Below, piece by piece: positions 1 through 7,900 of a stretch of 9,586 nt of DNA. The stretch covers positions 1 through 9,586 of the forward strand of contig JACCUV010000149.1 of the NCBI GenBank assembly GCA_013698495.1. Reading direction: 5' to 3'. The translations under genes and the position numbers were made by a program. The stretch comes from Chloroflexia bacterium (GTDB lineage: Bacteria > Chloroflexota > Chloroflexia > Thermomicrobiales > UBA6265). The stretch's first letter is position 1. Every line of letters starts with the position of its first letter. The notes under the pieces were generated by a model that worked only from the letters and a program-made list of their open reading frames with translations, ran no database searches and was not told the origin of the DNA.

Positions 1-1
1 G

Positions 2-559
2 GTGACGGCCTCATACATCATTGCGGCGGCGATTACGGCGCCGGCGATGATTTCGCTCGGTGTGCCGGAAGTTGCGGCCCACATGTTCATCTTTTACTAC
101 GCAGTGCTCTCCGAAGTCTCGCCGCCGCCCGCGCTGGCGCCTTTTGCGGCCTCGGCGATCACCGGGGGCAACCCGTTCAAGACAATGATGATGACGTGGA
201 AATACACGTTGCCGGCGTTCGTCGTCCCATTTATGTTCACGCTCGACACGGAGGACGGGATCACGTTGCTGGCGTACGGCGCGACCAGCGATATCGTGAT
301 TGCGACCGTCACAGCTTGCCTCGGGATCGTGGCGATGGTAGCGGGTGTGGGAGGCTGGGTGATCAGGCCCGCCAACTGGCTGGAACGGGCGGTGCTGATT
401 GTAGCGGCGGGGTTCCTGTTCTACACCGGAACGTATCAGGACCTGATTGGAGCGGGGTTGCTGGTTGTGGCGGTGAGCTTGCACTGGGTGCGGATTCGGA
501 GCGGTGCGGCGGGATCGGGTGGGGAAAGGGCCTCGCCGGTCCCGGACGCGATCGCCTGA
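2..559 (+). CDS. TRAP transporter fused permease (4TM/12TM type), C-terminal part, 5' truncated by window edge
   Basis: This is the C-terminal 185 residues of a tripartite ATP-independent periplasmic (TRAP) transporter integral membrane subunit of the fused small+large permease type. These permeases import organic acids or related solutes using an ion gradient and an extracytoplasmic binding protein. The reading frame is open to the window edge, so the GTG at position 2 is probably an internal Val and not the start. The recognisable stretch is near residues 27-53: an 'AHMFIFYYAVLSEVSPPPAL' segment followed by APFAASAI, the signature of the fused family (usually H-x-F-V-F-Y-x-x-x-L-S-x-x-T-P-P-V-A-L-A). 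Several hydrophobic membrane segments follow (about residues 65-80, 95-120 and 128-162). The protein ends in a hydrophilic tail. The substrate cannot be told from this fragment, and the binding-protein gene is not in the window. The family call is firm, the substrate unknown. Confidence 0.88.
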   Translation: MTASYIIAAAITAPAMISLGVPEVAAHMFIFYYAVLSEVSPPPALAPFAASAITGGNPFKTMMMTWKYTLPAFVVPFMFTLDTEDGITLLAYGATSDIVIATVTACLGIVAMVAGVGGWVIRPANWLERAVLIVAAGFLFYTGTYQDLIGAGLLVVAVSLHWVRIRSGAAGSGGERASPVPDAIA

Positions 560-643
560 CTGCGTCCCGAACTCGCCAATTCCCCATCAATTGTGCGGTA
601 CGCTGCACGCTAAACGCCGCCACGGGAATCGTAGGGCCGATCG

Positions 644-1123
644 ATGTCCGAAATCCGCGTCGATGTGTACAGGTCGATACCGTTCCAGATCGAGGCGGTC
701 AATACCTGCCTGCTCGATTTCGAGCGCGCCCAACCGCGTCTGATTGCCGGGATCTTCGACGACTATGCGGTGCTCTCCGGCGGGATCGGCGAGGGTACGG
801 TGGTGTCGTGCGGGATGACTGTGCGCGGGAGATTGCGCCCGTTTGAATTCCGGATCTCCGAACCGATCCCGAGCAAGATCATCACCGGGTACGACCACGA
901 TTCGCGGTTGGCGATCACGTGGCGGCTGCGCGCGGAGGGGGCCGCAACCGAGGTCGAGATCGAGGTCTACTGGTCGGAACCGGATTCAGCGTTCGGCTTC
1001 GTCACCGTGTGGTGGGCGAACATCGTGGTCCGCCGGATGTTGAAACAGGTGTTGGCTCGGTTGCCTGAGGTGATCGTGGAGTTGGGCTACGACATCCCGC
1101 CGCCGTCACTACCGCGTCGATGA
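644..1123 (+). CDS. SRPBCC-family (START/polyketide-cyclase-like) small protein
   Basis: A 159-residue soluble protein with no signal peptide or membrane segment. It opens with a beta-strand and helix pattern (IRVDVYRSIPFQIEAVN), has alternating strands in the middle (GTVVSCGMTVRG, FEFRISEPIPSKIITGYD, LAITWRLRAEG, TEVEIEVYW) and ends in an amphipathic helix (VRRMLKQVLARLPEVI). This helix-grip order and length fit SRPBCC proteins (polyketide cyclase/dehydrase or coenzyme Q-binding-like), which bind a hydrophobic ligand in a central cavity. The 'IITGYDHDSRLAITWRL' region resembles the middle strands of such proteins. The ligand and pathway are unknown. It lies 84 bp after the TRAP permease on the same strand, without an obvious terminator between them, so co-transcription is possible. 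Only a weak AGGG-like ribosome site precedes the ATG. Its last 15 bases overlap the end of the convergent methyltransferase gene. Confidence 0.68.
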   Translation: MSEIRVDVYRSIPFQIEAVNTCLLDFERAQPRLIAGIFDDYAVLSGGIGEGTVVSCGMTVRGRLRPFEFRISEPIPSKIITGYDHDSRLAITWRLRAEGAATEVEIEVYWSEPDSAFGFVTVWWANIVVRRMLKQVLARLPEVIVELGYDIPPPSLPRR

Positions 1124-2389
1124 AGGCGCGCTGTTGTTGGCTCCAGGATATTCCGAAGAAGCAGCCAACGCCAAGCGCGCGTCGTTCCAATGACTGGCTC
1201 TGACTTGCGAGATGCTGCGGTGGGCCTGACGGTCCGAGACGTCATAGACGACCGGCGCGTATGGGCGGTGGCACAGCGACAGTGCCAGTGGCGTCAACAA
1301 GTTGATTGACAGCCAACCCACAGCGGGAACGACAACGGCATCGCCCATCGCCTTGTATGCCTGGTTGTACGACGAGGGAAGTACGAACGAATCCTCCACA
1401 CCCATCAATCGGGCGGCCTCGCGTGGCGTGAGCAGGCGAGACCGGACCGTCCCATTCTCGACAACGACGACCGTTTGACGACTCGATACGCCCGATGGCG
1501 TGCGCAGGCAACCAGCTACTCCGTCAAATCGGATCTCGGCCCGCTGGGCGCCATTTCTCGTGCGTTTGTAGAGGAGGCCCACCTGTCGGCCTCCATCCTT
1601 CCTGGCTTGTTCGATCCGGGCGAGATTGACCTCAGTCATCATTTCCAGCAGCCGGGCGGTTTGTTCCGAACCGTGCCATTCGACAGCCGTTGGCCTTGAT
1701 TCGATGCGTGTTCCAACGTCAGGCACAGTCTCGGTGGGAACCGGTAGCGACCACCAGGTCCAGCGCGCCCGCAACGCTGGTGGCAGAGCCAGATAGGCAG
1801 ACCAGACAGATTTCGGCAACCATGGGGAGGATTCGGGCTGAGCGTTCTCAAACGGCGCTGTGTCAACCCGATCATCCACGGCGACAAGGAACACCCGCGG
1901 TCTCGATTGCGGCACGAAGTGTTTGGCGTCGATCACAACCGCGCCAAAGCGGAGACCGAGTCCGGCGAGGGCCTCGCACAACCCAGCAAACTCCGGACCG
2001 TAGAGCAAGCCGGTGACGTTCTCAAGCACGAGCATCGGGGGCATGCTGTCCAAATCGTGAAGATCGCGCATGATCCGCCAAAATGCCCAAAATGTCCCGC
2101 TGCGTTCGGCGGACATGCCCCGTCGCCATCCCGCCAGCGACAAATCCTGGCAAGGGAACGAGGCCCAGGCCATGTCGGCTCCCGATGGCAAATGGTTCGC
2201 GCTGATGTTGGCGACGTCGCCCAGATGGTAGAGAGCGGGATCGAAATTGGCGGCGTAGACCTCTGCTTTTTTCGGGTCGATGTCGTTCGCCCAGGCGCAT
2301 TGCCATTCCGGACCCATGCCCAACTCAACCAGGCCTGCTCCGGCGAAGAAATCGAGAAACACAAGCTTGTCTATTGGCTCCTTGTGCAT
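1109..2389 (-). CDS. DNA (cytosine-5)-methyltransferase
   Basis: C5-cytosine DNA methyltransferase, which moves a methyl group from S-adenosylmethionine to cytosine C5 within a specific site. Using the ATG at 2389 (426 aa), motif I is FLDFFAGAG (residues 11-19). The motif IV loop SFPCQDLSLAG carries catalytic Cys80, motif VI is ENV (123-125), and motif VIII is QSRPRVFLVAV (161-171). A variable target-recognition region spans about 185-290. Motifs IX and X follow as RTPSGVSSRQ (296-305), LTPREAARLMG (320-330) and YNQAYKAMGDAVVVPAVGWL (341-360). All core motifs are intact. Alternative in-frame starts are ATG 2407 and TTG 2422; 2389 is preferred because GAGGA lies 11 nt upstream and motif I then sits at the usual distance from the N-terminus. 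The 56 residues after motif X look unconserved. The gene lies 95 bp downstream of vsr on the same strand. The target sequence cannot be read from the protein, and no restriction endonuclease is visible. Confidence 0.95.
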   Translation of the reverse strand: MHKEPIDKLVFLDFFAGAGLVELGMGPEWQCAWANDIDPKKAEVYAANFDPALYHLGDVANISANHLPSGADMAWASFPCQDLSLAGWRRGMSAERSGTFWAFWRIMRDLHDLDSMPPMLVLENVTGLLYGPEFAGLCEALAGLGLRFGAVVIDAKHFVPQSRPRVFLVAVDDRVDTAPFENAQPESSPWLPKSVWSAYLALPPALRARWTWWSLPVPTETVPDVGTRIESRPTAVEWHGSEQTARLLEMMTEVNLARIEQARKDGGRQVGLLYKRTRNGAQRAEIRFDGVAGCLRTPSGVSSRQTVVVVENGTVRSRLLTPREAARLMGVEDSFVLPSSYNQAYKAMGDAVVVPAVGWLSINLLTPLALSLCHRPYAPVVYDVSDRQAHRSISQVRASHWNDARLALAASSEYPGANNSAPSSTR

Positions 2390-2441
2390 CAGGAATGTGG
2401 TCCTCATCGGCGGCGATACCAACAGTGTTTACTCACGAGAG

Positions 2442-2450
2442 ATTGTAGCA
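2442..2450 (-). promoter_or_regulatory. Possible extended -10 promoter for the methyltransferase gene
   Basis: On the minus strand this reads TGC-TACAAT, a five-of-six match to TATAAT preceded by a TGn extended -10 element. It sits in the locally AT-richer gap between vsr and the methyltransferase. A start site about 7 nt downstream would give a leader of roughly 45 nt to the ATG at 2389. No good -35 is seen 17 nt upstream, which fits an extended -10 promoter but weakens the call. If real, the methyltransferase can be transcribed separately from vsr. Confidence 0.42.
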
Positions 2451-2485
2451 CAAATGTTCTTTTCCTCCCAGGAGCCATCTGCAAG

Positions 2486-2501
2486 ACACTGATACAAGTG
2501 T
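2486..2501. repeat. Small inverted repeat between vsr and the methyltransferase
   Basis: ACACT-gataca-AGTGT is a perfect 5-bp inverted repeat with a 6-nt spacer. It lies about 35-50 bp upstream of the putative methyltransferase -10. It could be an operator half-site pair or chance; the arms are short, so the call is weak. Confidence 0.2.
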
Positions 2502-2517
2502 ACGCGTCTCGACCGCA

Positions 2518-2967
2518 TCAATTGGTCGATTCAAGTTGCGTTGAAAGACAATCTGGCCCGAAGGTTGACATCAATCCTAAATTTCCCGTCAGTTCATCTA
2601 TGCCTGTCTTAAGGTCGCATTCCCAAATGACATGGACATCCCAGCCGAGCGCGGCGAGTTGGGTCATGGTCTCCCGATCGCGTTCGACGTTGCGGGCGAT
2701 TTTCGACTCCCAGTAGTCGCGGTTGGTGGCGGGCATGCGGCTTCGCTTGCACCCATGCCAGTGCCAGAAGCAGCCATGCACGAATACGGCGACCTTATAC
2801 CGCGGGAAGACGAGGTCCGGGTTTCCTGGGAGATCGCGGCGATGCAGCCGAAATCGGTACCCGGCCGCGTGCAACGCGCTGCGCACGATCATTTCGGGCC
2901 TGGTGTTGACCGATCTGACCTGGCGCATCGTTCGACTGCGAGTGACTTGATCGACACTGTCTGGCAT
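2518..2967 (-). CDS. vsr: Very short patch repair endonuclease Vsr
   Basis: A 149-residue Vsr endonuclease. It nicks DNA 5' of the T in T:G mismatches created when 5-methylcytosine deaminates, starting very short patch repair. Residues align with E. coli Vsr without numbering shift: Glu25 (NTRPE), catalytic Asp51 (LPGNPD), and the HGCFWHWHGC block. That block supplies His64, His69 and the zinc ligands Cys66, His71 and Cys73, with the fourth ligand at Cys117 (IWEC). The intercalating aromatics Phe67, Trp68 and Trp86 are also present. The family correspondence is established knowledge; the residues are read from the translation. The enzyme should therefore be active. It is transcribed in the same direction as the downstream methyltransferase (95 bp gap), the normal partnership for this family, and lies 61 bp downstream of the NUDIX gene. 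No clear Shine-Dalgarno sequence precedes the ATG, so weak or leaderless initiation is possible. Confidence 0.97.
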   Translation of the reverse strand: MPDSVDQVTRSRTMRQVRSVNTRPEMIVRSALHAAGYRFRLHRRDLPGNPDLVFPRYKVAVFVHGCFWHWHGCKRSRMPATNRDYWESKIARNVERDRETMTQLAALGWDVHVIWECDLKTGIDELTGNLGLMSTFGPDCLSTQLESTN

Positions 2968-3023
2968 TGATCAACAGTACGGCAGAGAGTCAATCACCAC
3001 GCCCGCGAAAAGGTTCGCTGACG

Positions 3024-3038
3024 GCAACCTATGGTTGC
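3024..3038. repeat. Short perfect hairpin at the NUDIX stop codon
   Basis: GCAACC-tat-GGTTGC is a perfect 6-bp inverted repeat with a 3-nt loop overlapping the stop codon of the NUDIX gene. It lacks a T-run on either strand, so it is not a typical intrinsic terminator. It may attenuate transcription between the NUDIX gene and vsr, or be chance. Confidence 0.25.
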
Positions 3039-3502
3039 GTTTCATTGTCATCGAAAGTCATCGATGTCCGCAGCGTAGCGATCAACGCGCCGTGACCGGC
3101 AATGAGTTCGGGCAGCGGATCGTCGAGGTTTGCCCAGCGAAGGGTGAAGCTGACGCGCTCGCCGGGCGCATCGTCCGGGTCGGTCTCCCAGTGCTCCCAG
3201 GATTCGGGTGTATGTTCGTGGCAGCGCAGGAGCCCGAACCAACGGTCGTGAAGCTCGTCTCGGCCGAATGGTCGCATGTCGAAACTTTGCGTGCCGAGCA
3301 CTCCGACATATTCGAGACTCGTCAGGCCGGTTTCCTCGGCTGCTTCGCGCCTGATGGAATCCTCGACGGCCTCGCCAGGCCGCATCGTCCCGGCGGGAAC
3401 CTGGAATCCTGCCCCCGGGTGATCGGGGTGAAAGAGAAGAAGAATCCGCCGCCCGTGGGTGATGTAAGCGAACGCCTTGCGCTTTCGTCTCAGGTGCATC
3501 AT
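3029..3502 (-). CDS. NUDIX hydrolase
   Basis: A 157-residue NUDIX-domain protein. The family hydrolyses nucleoside diphosphates linked to another moiety, needing Mg2+ or Mn2+. The Nudix box is complete: Gly38-x5-Glu44-x7-Arg52-Glu53-x2-Glu56-Glu57-x-Gly59-Leu60, within GTMRPGEAVEDSIRREAAEE. A strand-rich N-terminus precedes it (AFAYITHGRRILLLF, then GFQVPAGT). The frame continues upstream to 3616, but that would overlap the divergent hydrolase start and adds unconserved sequence. ATG 3502 is preferred because GGGAG lies 8 nt upstream; ATG 3499 is adjacent. The exact substrate is unknown. The WEHWETDP and 'GERVSFTLRWANL' segments suggest a general MutT/ADP-ribose-type enzyme, but this is a guess. 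It is divergent from the esterase gene (76 bp gap) and precedes vsr on the same strand by 61 bp, so it could share a transcript with the DNA modification genes. Confidence 0.9.
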   Translation of the reverse strand: MMHLRRKRKAFAYITHGRRILLLFHPDHPGAGFQVPAGTMRPGEAVEDSIRREAAEETGLTSLEYVGVLGTQSFDMRPFGRDELHDRWFGLLRCHEHTPESWEHWETDPDDAPGERVSFTLRWANLDDPLPELIAGHGALIATLRTSMTFDDNETQP

Positions 3503-3510
3503 CGCCAAGT

Positions 3511-3515
3511 CTCCC
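3511..3515 (-). promoter_or_regulatory. Ribosome binding site deciding the NUDIX start
   Basis: The minus strand reads GGGAG, 8 nt before the ATG at 3502. This is the only good Shine-Dalgarno sequence in the extended frame and supports starting the NUDIX protein here and not at 3616. Confidence 0.6.
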
Positions 3516-3535
3516 GAAAGCTGTCCAAACCGGAT

Positions 3536-3541
3536 ATTGTA
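3536..3541 (-). promoter_or_regulatory. Possible -10 box for the NUDIX gene
   Basis: TACAAT on the minus strand in the 76-bp divergent gap, 33 nt before the NUDIX ATG. No matching -35 is seen at 16-18 nt, so the call rests on the -10 match and position alone. Confidence 0.25.
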
Positions 3542-3578
3542 CGTGGGATGGCATTCGCGGCGATCGATCGAGGAACGC

Positions 3579-4442
3579 ATGGGCATGAAGCCTTCGTTGA
3601 CACTGGAGACCGACATTCCTTATGGCACGGGCAGCGGCCGGGACCTGCTGCTCGACGTGCTGCGGCCAGACGTGCCGATGGCCCCGCCGCGCCCGGCCGT
3701 GATCTGGGTCCACGGAGGAGGATGGCGCGGCGGATCCCGAGAACCGAATCCGAACCCGTTGCTGGCGCGTCGCGGCTTCGTGACCGCCTCGATCGGCTAC
3801 CGGCTGAGCGACGAGGCGATCTTCCCGGCCCAGATTCACGATGTGAAGGCGGCAATCCGTTTCCTGCGCCACAACGCGAACCACTGGGGAATCGATCCCG
3901 AACGGATCGGCATCTGGGGTCACTCGGCGGGAGGTCACCTCGCGGCGCTGATGGCTGTCTCGGCCGGGCTCCCGGCGCTGGAAGGCGAAGGCGGGTGCGC
4001 GGACGAGTCGTCCGAGGTCCAGGCCGCGGCGCCGATGTCGCCACCGACCGATTTCCTGGTCGATTGGTATCGGGAATCCGGATTGCCGGTGCACGAGGAC
4101 GGACTCTCGGCGATTGCCGAGCTATTGGACGGACTGGACCTCGACGACCCGGTGATTCGCGATCGCGCGGCGCTGGCGAGCCCCGTGGCGATGGTCACGG
4201 CCGAGGCGGCTCCGATGCTGATCGTGCATGGGAGTGACGACGATCTCGTGCCGATCAGGCAGGCCCGCAAACTGGTCGAGGGGTTGACCAAGGTCGGCGT
4301 CGAGGCGTCGCTGCTCGAGCTGCCGGGGATCGGTCATTCGCGGGAGGCGATGATTGGCCCAGAGGAGGCGCCGATCTCGGCGGTGCGAAAGCACGTCCTC
4401 GACTTCTTCGTGCGAATGCTGTGGCCGGTACCGAAACCGTGA
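3579..4442 (+). CDS. Alpha/beta hydrolase (esterase/lipase, BD-FAE or hormone-sensitive lipase-like)
   Basis: A 287-residue soluble alpha/beta hydrolase, a serine esterase or carboxylesterase of the Aes/BD-FAE group. It has no signal peptide, so it should act in the cytoplasm. Motifs with numbering from ATG 3579: oxyanion-hole HGGGW (45-49), YRLSDEA with IHDVKAAIRFLR typical of the group (74-97), nucleophile elbow GHSAGG with Ser116, acid Asp221 in HGSDDDLVP, and His253 in GIGHSR. The triad is complete and the length normal. An insert with Cys140 and acidic residues (about 133-147) lies between the nucleophile and the cap region. AGGAA at 3571-3575 serves either ATG 3579 (short spacing) or ATG 3585 (9-nt spacing); the two differ by two residues. 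The frame also runs upstream to 3477, but that part overlaps the NUDIX gene antisense and has no ribosome site. The natural ester substrate is unknown. A GC-rich hairpin follows the stop. Confidence 0.93.
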   Translation: MGMKPSLTLETDIPYGTGSGRDLLLDVLRPDVPMAPPRPAVIWVHGGGWRGGSREPNPNPLLARRGFVTASIGYRLSDEAIFPAQIHDVKAAIRFLRHNANHWGIDPERIGIWGHSAGGHLAALMAVSAGLPALEGEGGCADESSEVQAAAPMSPPTDFLVDWYRESGLPVHEDGLSAIAELLDGLDLDDPVIRDRAALASPVAMVTAEAAPMLIVHGSDDDLVPIRQARKLVEGLTKVGVEASLLELPGIGHSREAMIGPEEAPISAVRKHVLDFFVRMLWPVPKP

Positions 4443-4460
4443 CAAGGTGGCTTAAATACC

Positions 4461-4491
4461 GAGCGGGCCACTGCTTGGGTGCGGCCCGCTC
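4461..4491 (+). terminator. GC-rich hairpin after the esterase gene (terminator-like, no U-tract)
   Basis: GAGCGGGCC (4461-4469) pairs perfectly with GGCCCGCTC (4483-4491) across a 13-nt loop, 18 bp after the esterase stop. The sequence after it is G-rich (ccggtggggt), not T-rich, so it is not a canonical intrinsic terminator on the plus strand. High-GC genomes often use such stems to stop transcription or protect 3' ends. Confidence 0.5.
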
Positions 4492-4881
4492 CGGTGGGGT
4501 GGGGGAGGAGAGAGTGGGAAGACGCTGTTTGCGGTGCTTGGAACCGCAACCGTGTGTCTTACCACTTCCGAGTATGGCGCGATTGTCTGAACCATCCCTG
4601 ATTCTTTCCTGAAGATTTGCTGAAAGGAATCTGCATGGCGTCGTGCCGCGAACGAACGCGGATTCTTCCGGCTGCATCCTGGACCGAAAATCGCCCATGG
4701 CCGTGACACGACACGTATACTGGAAACTCAGTCCCCGCCTGAGCTGCTGGTTGCATCCCGCGATTCCGGCCAGCAGGCACGCATCGCGATGGACGGGCCG
4801 ACCATGAAACCCCTCGATCAATTCGCGCGTTCCAGCAAATGAGCACATACCGACGCGGCATGGGCCAATTGCGAACACAAT
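4492..4881. other. Non-coding leader region upstream of the surface-protein gene
   Basis: No frame here has coding character or recognisable motifs; the open frames crossing it on both strands are shadows. An isolated TATACT (4716-4721) looks like a -10 but has no -35 at the right distance. CTGCTGG (4744-4750) and CCAGCAG (4770-4776) form a perfect 7-bp inverted repeat with a 19-nt loop. The promoter of the surface-protein gene should be in this region but cannot be placed with confidence. Confidence 0.5.
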
Positions 4882-4909
4882 CCGCCGGCGACACAGGTGT
4901 CTCCGGCGG
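4882..4909 (+). promoter_or_regulatory. Stable hairpin in the 5' leader of the surface-protein gene
   Basis: CCGCCGG (4882-4888) pairs with CCGGCGG (4903-4909), then after one C/T mismatch GACA pairs with TGTC, leaving a 4-nt apical loop. The stem ends 7 nt before the Shine-Dalgarno sequence AAGGAAGG. It could modulate ribosome access or mRNA stability. This is visible structure; the function is inferred. Confidence 0.42.
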
Positions 4910-4916
4910 CGATGAG

Positions 4917-4924
4917 AAGGAAGG
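4917..4924 (+). promoter_or_regulatory. Ribosome binding site deciding the surface-protein start
   Basis: AAGGAAGG lies 4 nt before ATG 4929. It favours this start over the upstream in-frame ATG at 4839, which has no such site and would put 30 non-signal-like residues ahead of the signal peptide. Confidence 0.65.
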
Positions 4925-4928
4925 CGAG

Positions 4929-7900
4929 ATGACACTTTTTGGGACGATGTCACGAAATCGACGAAGCCCCGGACGTATTCGACCATGGCGCACGCCCTCG
5001 CATTTGGCAGTGCTGTTCGCCTTGTTCATGGCGCTGGGCAGCCTGATCTCTACCACATCCGCCGATGTCCTGGCCGCGCCGCAATCCGGCGCCGCCGATC
5101 TCGCCGGTCAGTTTCAGGCAACGGGCACATCCTCACTTCAAGTCGACGTCGTGCGCTGTCCGGACGGGTTCGATCCGAACGACCTGTTCGGAGACTGCCA
5201 CAACGCCGGCATACTGGATGTGAGCGTCCAGATCGCTTCGGTCGACCCCTCGTTGGGGATCGATCAGACGGTGTTCACGGCGCCCGTCTCAAGTCCTGGC
5301 CCCGGCCGCTCGAATTTCACCGAACTGCCGGTCGGCGATTACAACGTCACGGTTGGGCTTTCGCCCGAAGCCGGCGTGCGCTACTACGTCTATTGCGGGA
5401 TCGAAGGCGGCGGGCAACCATTGCCGGCCAACCCGGACGATGCGCTGAGCACGGTGGTGACCGTCCCAGACGCGACCAATGTGGCCTGCGACTTTTACGT
5501 CATCCCAACCGAAACGCAGCCAGTCCCGGAGTCCACAATTGACCTCTTCGCGTTCAATTGCGAGGCGGGTTCGCCGCAAGACGATGGTGGACTCGAGTTC
5601 GCCGACTTCCAGGCTGCCTGCACCGATGTCGCCGCCGGGGTGGACTTCACCCTCGTCAACGCAGACACTTCGGAAATCGCCGAAGTCACCGATCAGGATG
5701 GACAAGCTGAGTTCGCTTATCCCGCGGGTTCGCCGATCGAGTTCTTTTCGGGCGTGCCGCTTGGCTCCAATGAGGTGCTTTTTTGCTCCACTGATCTCGG
5801 TGAGGCCGAGGAAGTCGCGATCGACACCGACGGCGTGTTCGACTTCGCCAACGCCACAGCCGAAGACCGCACGTGCAGTTGGTTCCTGATCGCCCAGGAC
5901 GAAGCGACCGCATCGCCGACGGAGGAGTCGACGACAGTCCCGACCGAGGTTGCGACGGTGGTTCCCACCGAGGAGCCAGACCAGGATTCCTCGCTCAACC
6001 TGGTCGCCTATCTATGCGCGAACGATGCGGTCGCCGATCCCGATGCCGCCGGATTCGGCGACTTCCAGTCGGCCTGCGGCAGTGTCGCCCCGAACATCGA
6101 CTTCCAACTCAATACCGGCGAGCTGCAGGGTGTGGAGACGACCGACGCCAACGGTCAGGTGAGCTTCACCTTCCCGGCGGGCGAAGAGGTCGACTTCTTC
6201 GCCGCCGTGCCGCTCGGCTCGGATGAGCACCTCTTCTGCAGTGTCGATGGCGGCGACGCCGCACGAGTCGCTTTTGACGGTCAGGGCGTCGCCCAGTTCC
6301 CGAACACCGAAGCGACCGCGCAAACCTGTAGCTGGTACCTGGTCGAGGCCGCGCAGGCGACCGAAATCCCGATCGATCAACCGACGGAAGAGCCAACGGC
6401 TGAGCCGACGGCGGCGCCGACCGAGGAAGCAATTGACCTCGCCGAAATCGCGTTCTTCCCGTCGGTCTGCCCGCAAGGGTTCGACCCCTCCACCCAGGGC
6501 GTCGACTACGAGACGCTGAGCGCGAACTGCGCGCAGGGCGTCGCCGATGTGGCGTTCACCTTCGGCAACGCCGCGGGCGACGACGATATTCGGGTCAGCG
6601 ACGGGCAGAATCCGATCGTTTACACCGGGCTTGCGCCCGGCGCATACACGCTGTTCAGCGATGTGCCGCTCCAGGCCGCCGATGAGTACGTGTTCTGCGT
6701 GGCGGACGGTGGAAACCGGTATCAGAAGGAACTGAATGACCGGGGAGTGACCGCATTCGCCGAACTCCAGCGCGAACAGATCGTGTGCGAGTGGTTCATC
6801 GTTCCGATCGGCGAACGCGGTGAGGAAACCGGTGGTTCGCTGGAGATTCACCTGGCGGTGTGCCCTGCGAACTACACGGGAAACACGATTTTCGACGACT
6901 GCCACGGCAACGGCCTCGAGGACTTCGAGTACGAACTGACTGGTCCCGACGGAACGCAAACCGGAACCACCGAAATACCGCAGGATCCAGGTCCGGGCGT
7001 CGTCCAGTTCACCAGTCTCGCTCCCGGCGACTACACCTTCGTCGGGGGTCCTCCCGGCGATTTCGGCGACATTCGATTGTTCTGCAGCACGCAACCCGGC
7101 AACGAAACACCCGAGTTCTCGATCGAAGGCGGAATGGCCTCGCTGACGCTCGGCGAAAACGAGCATGTGCTTTGCGATTGGTACTTCATTCCGGAAGACA
7201 GCTCGGGACCGACACCGACGCCAGAACCGGCGCGGGCTGAAATCCTGGTGACGCTCTTCGCCTGCCCCTCCCCGGATTCGGGCACCTACGGCGGCGCGTC
7301 GCTGGGAACCTTCCAGGAGGTATGCACTGACACAGTCAACGACGTCAACTTCAGGTTGGGCGACGCCGCCTCGGCGCCGTTGAATGCGCTCACCGGTGTT
7401 TCCGGCGAAGGCGCGGTTCGTTTCTTCGAGTTGCTGCCTGGCGACCTGACGATGACGCCATCGCTCCCCTCCAACCTGACCAGCGCGGCGGTGTTCTGCA
7501 CGATCGACGATGGTTCGCCGTACCAGAAGGCGCTTTCCAACGGCGGCACAACCTTCGTCGGCGTCAACGGGCAGTCGATTGCCTGTAGCTGGTTCGCCGT
7601 GGAAGACCGGATCGAACCGGCGGCGGTGGCAACCGGGTCGATCACGATTCGCGAATACCTGTGCGAGGCCGATGCCTCCGAAATCGTCGATTGGGATGCC
7701 GAGTGCGCACCGGGCTCGACCGGCACGTCATACACGATCGGCAATACGGCCAGTGGCGCGACGGCCGACGGGACTCCCGACGCGAACGGGGTGTTCGTGT
7801 TCGGCGGCCTGCCTGACGGCTTCTATACCCTGGAGCAAAACACCGGCAACTGGTGCCGCGCGGTCGCCGACCGGGTCGATAGCCAAAGCCGCGTGATCGT

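Noticed and set aside
1907..2716. 269-codon plus-strand frame opposite the methyltransferase and Vsr
   Set aside because: It lies opposite the intact motifs of both enzymes and has no domain signal.
3035..4237. 400-codon plus-strand frame across the NUDIX and esterase genes
   Set aside because: It runs antisense to the complete Nudix box, then out of frame through the esterase; its second half is an Arg/Gly-rich shadow.
4716..4721. TATACT as a -10 box for the surface-protein gene
   Set aside because: There is no -35 at 16-18 nt and no TGn extension, and it is over 200 nt from the start codon.
4839..4928. Upstream start adding 30 residues to the surface protein
   Set aside because: There is no ribosome site at 4839, the added residues precede the signal peptide, and AAGGAAGG clearly serves ATG 4929.
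4255..4986. 243-codon minus-strand frame covering the gap before the surface-protein gene
   Set aside because: Composition is Arg/Ser/Pro-rich, it overlaps both flanking genes antisense, and it has no motif or ribosome site.
6012..7166. Long open frame (384 codons) on the minus strand inside the surface-protein gene
   Set aside because: It is antisense to a clearly modular protein, has Arg/Glu/Val-heavy shadow composition and no recognisable motif.
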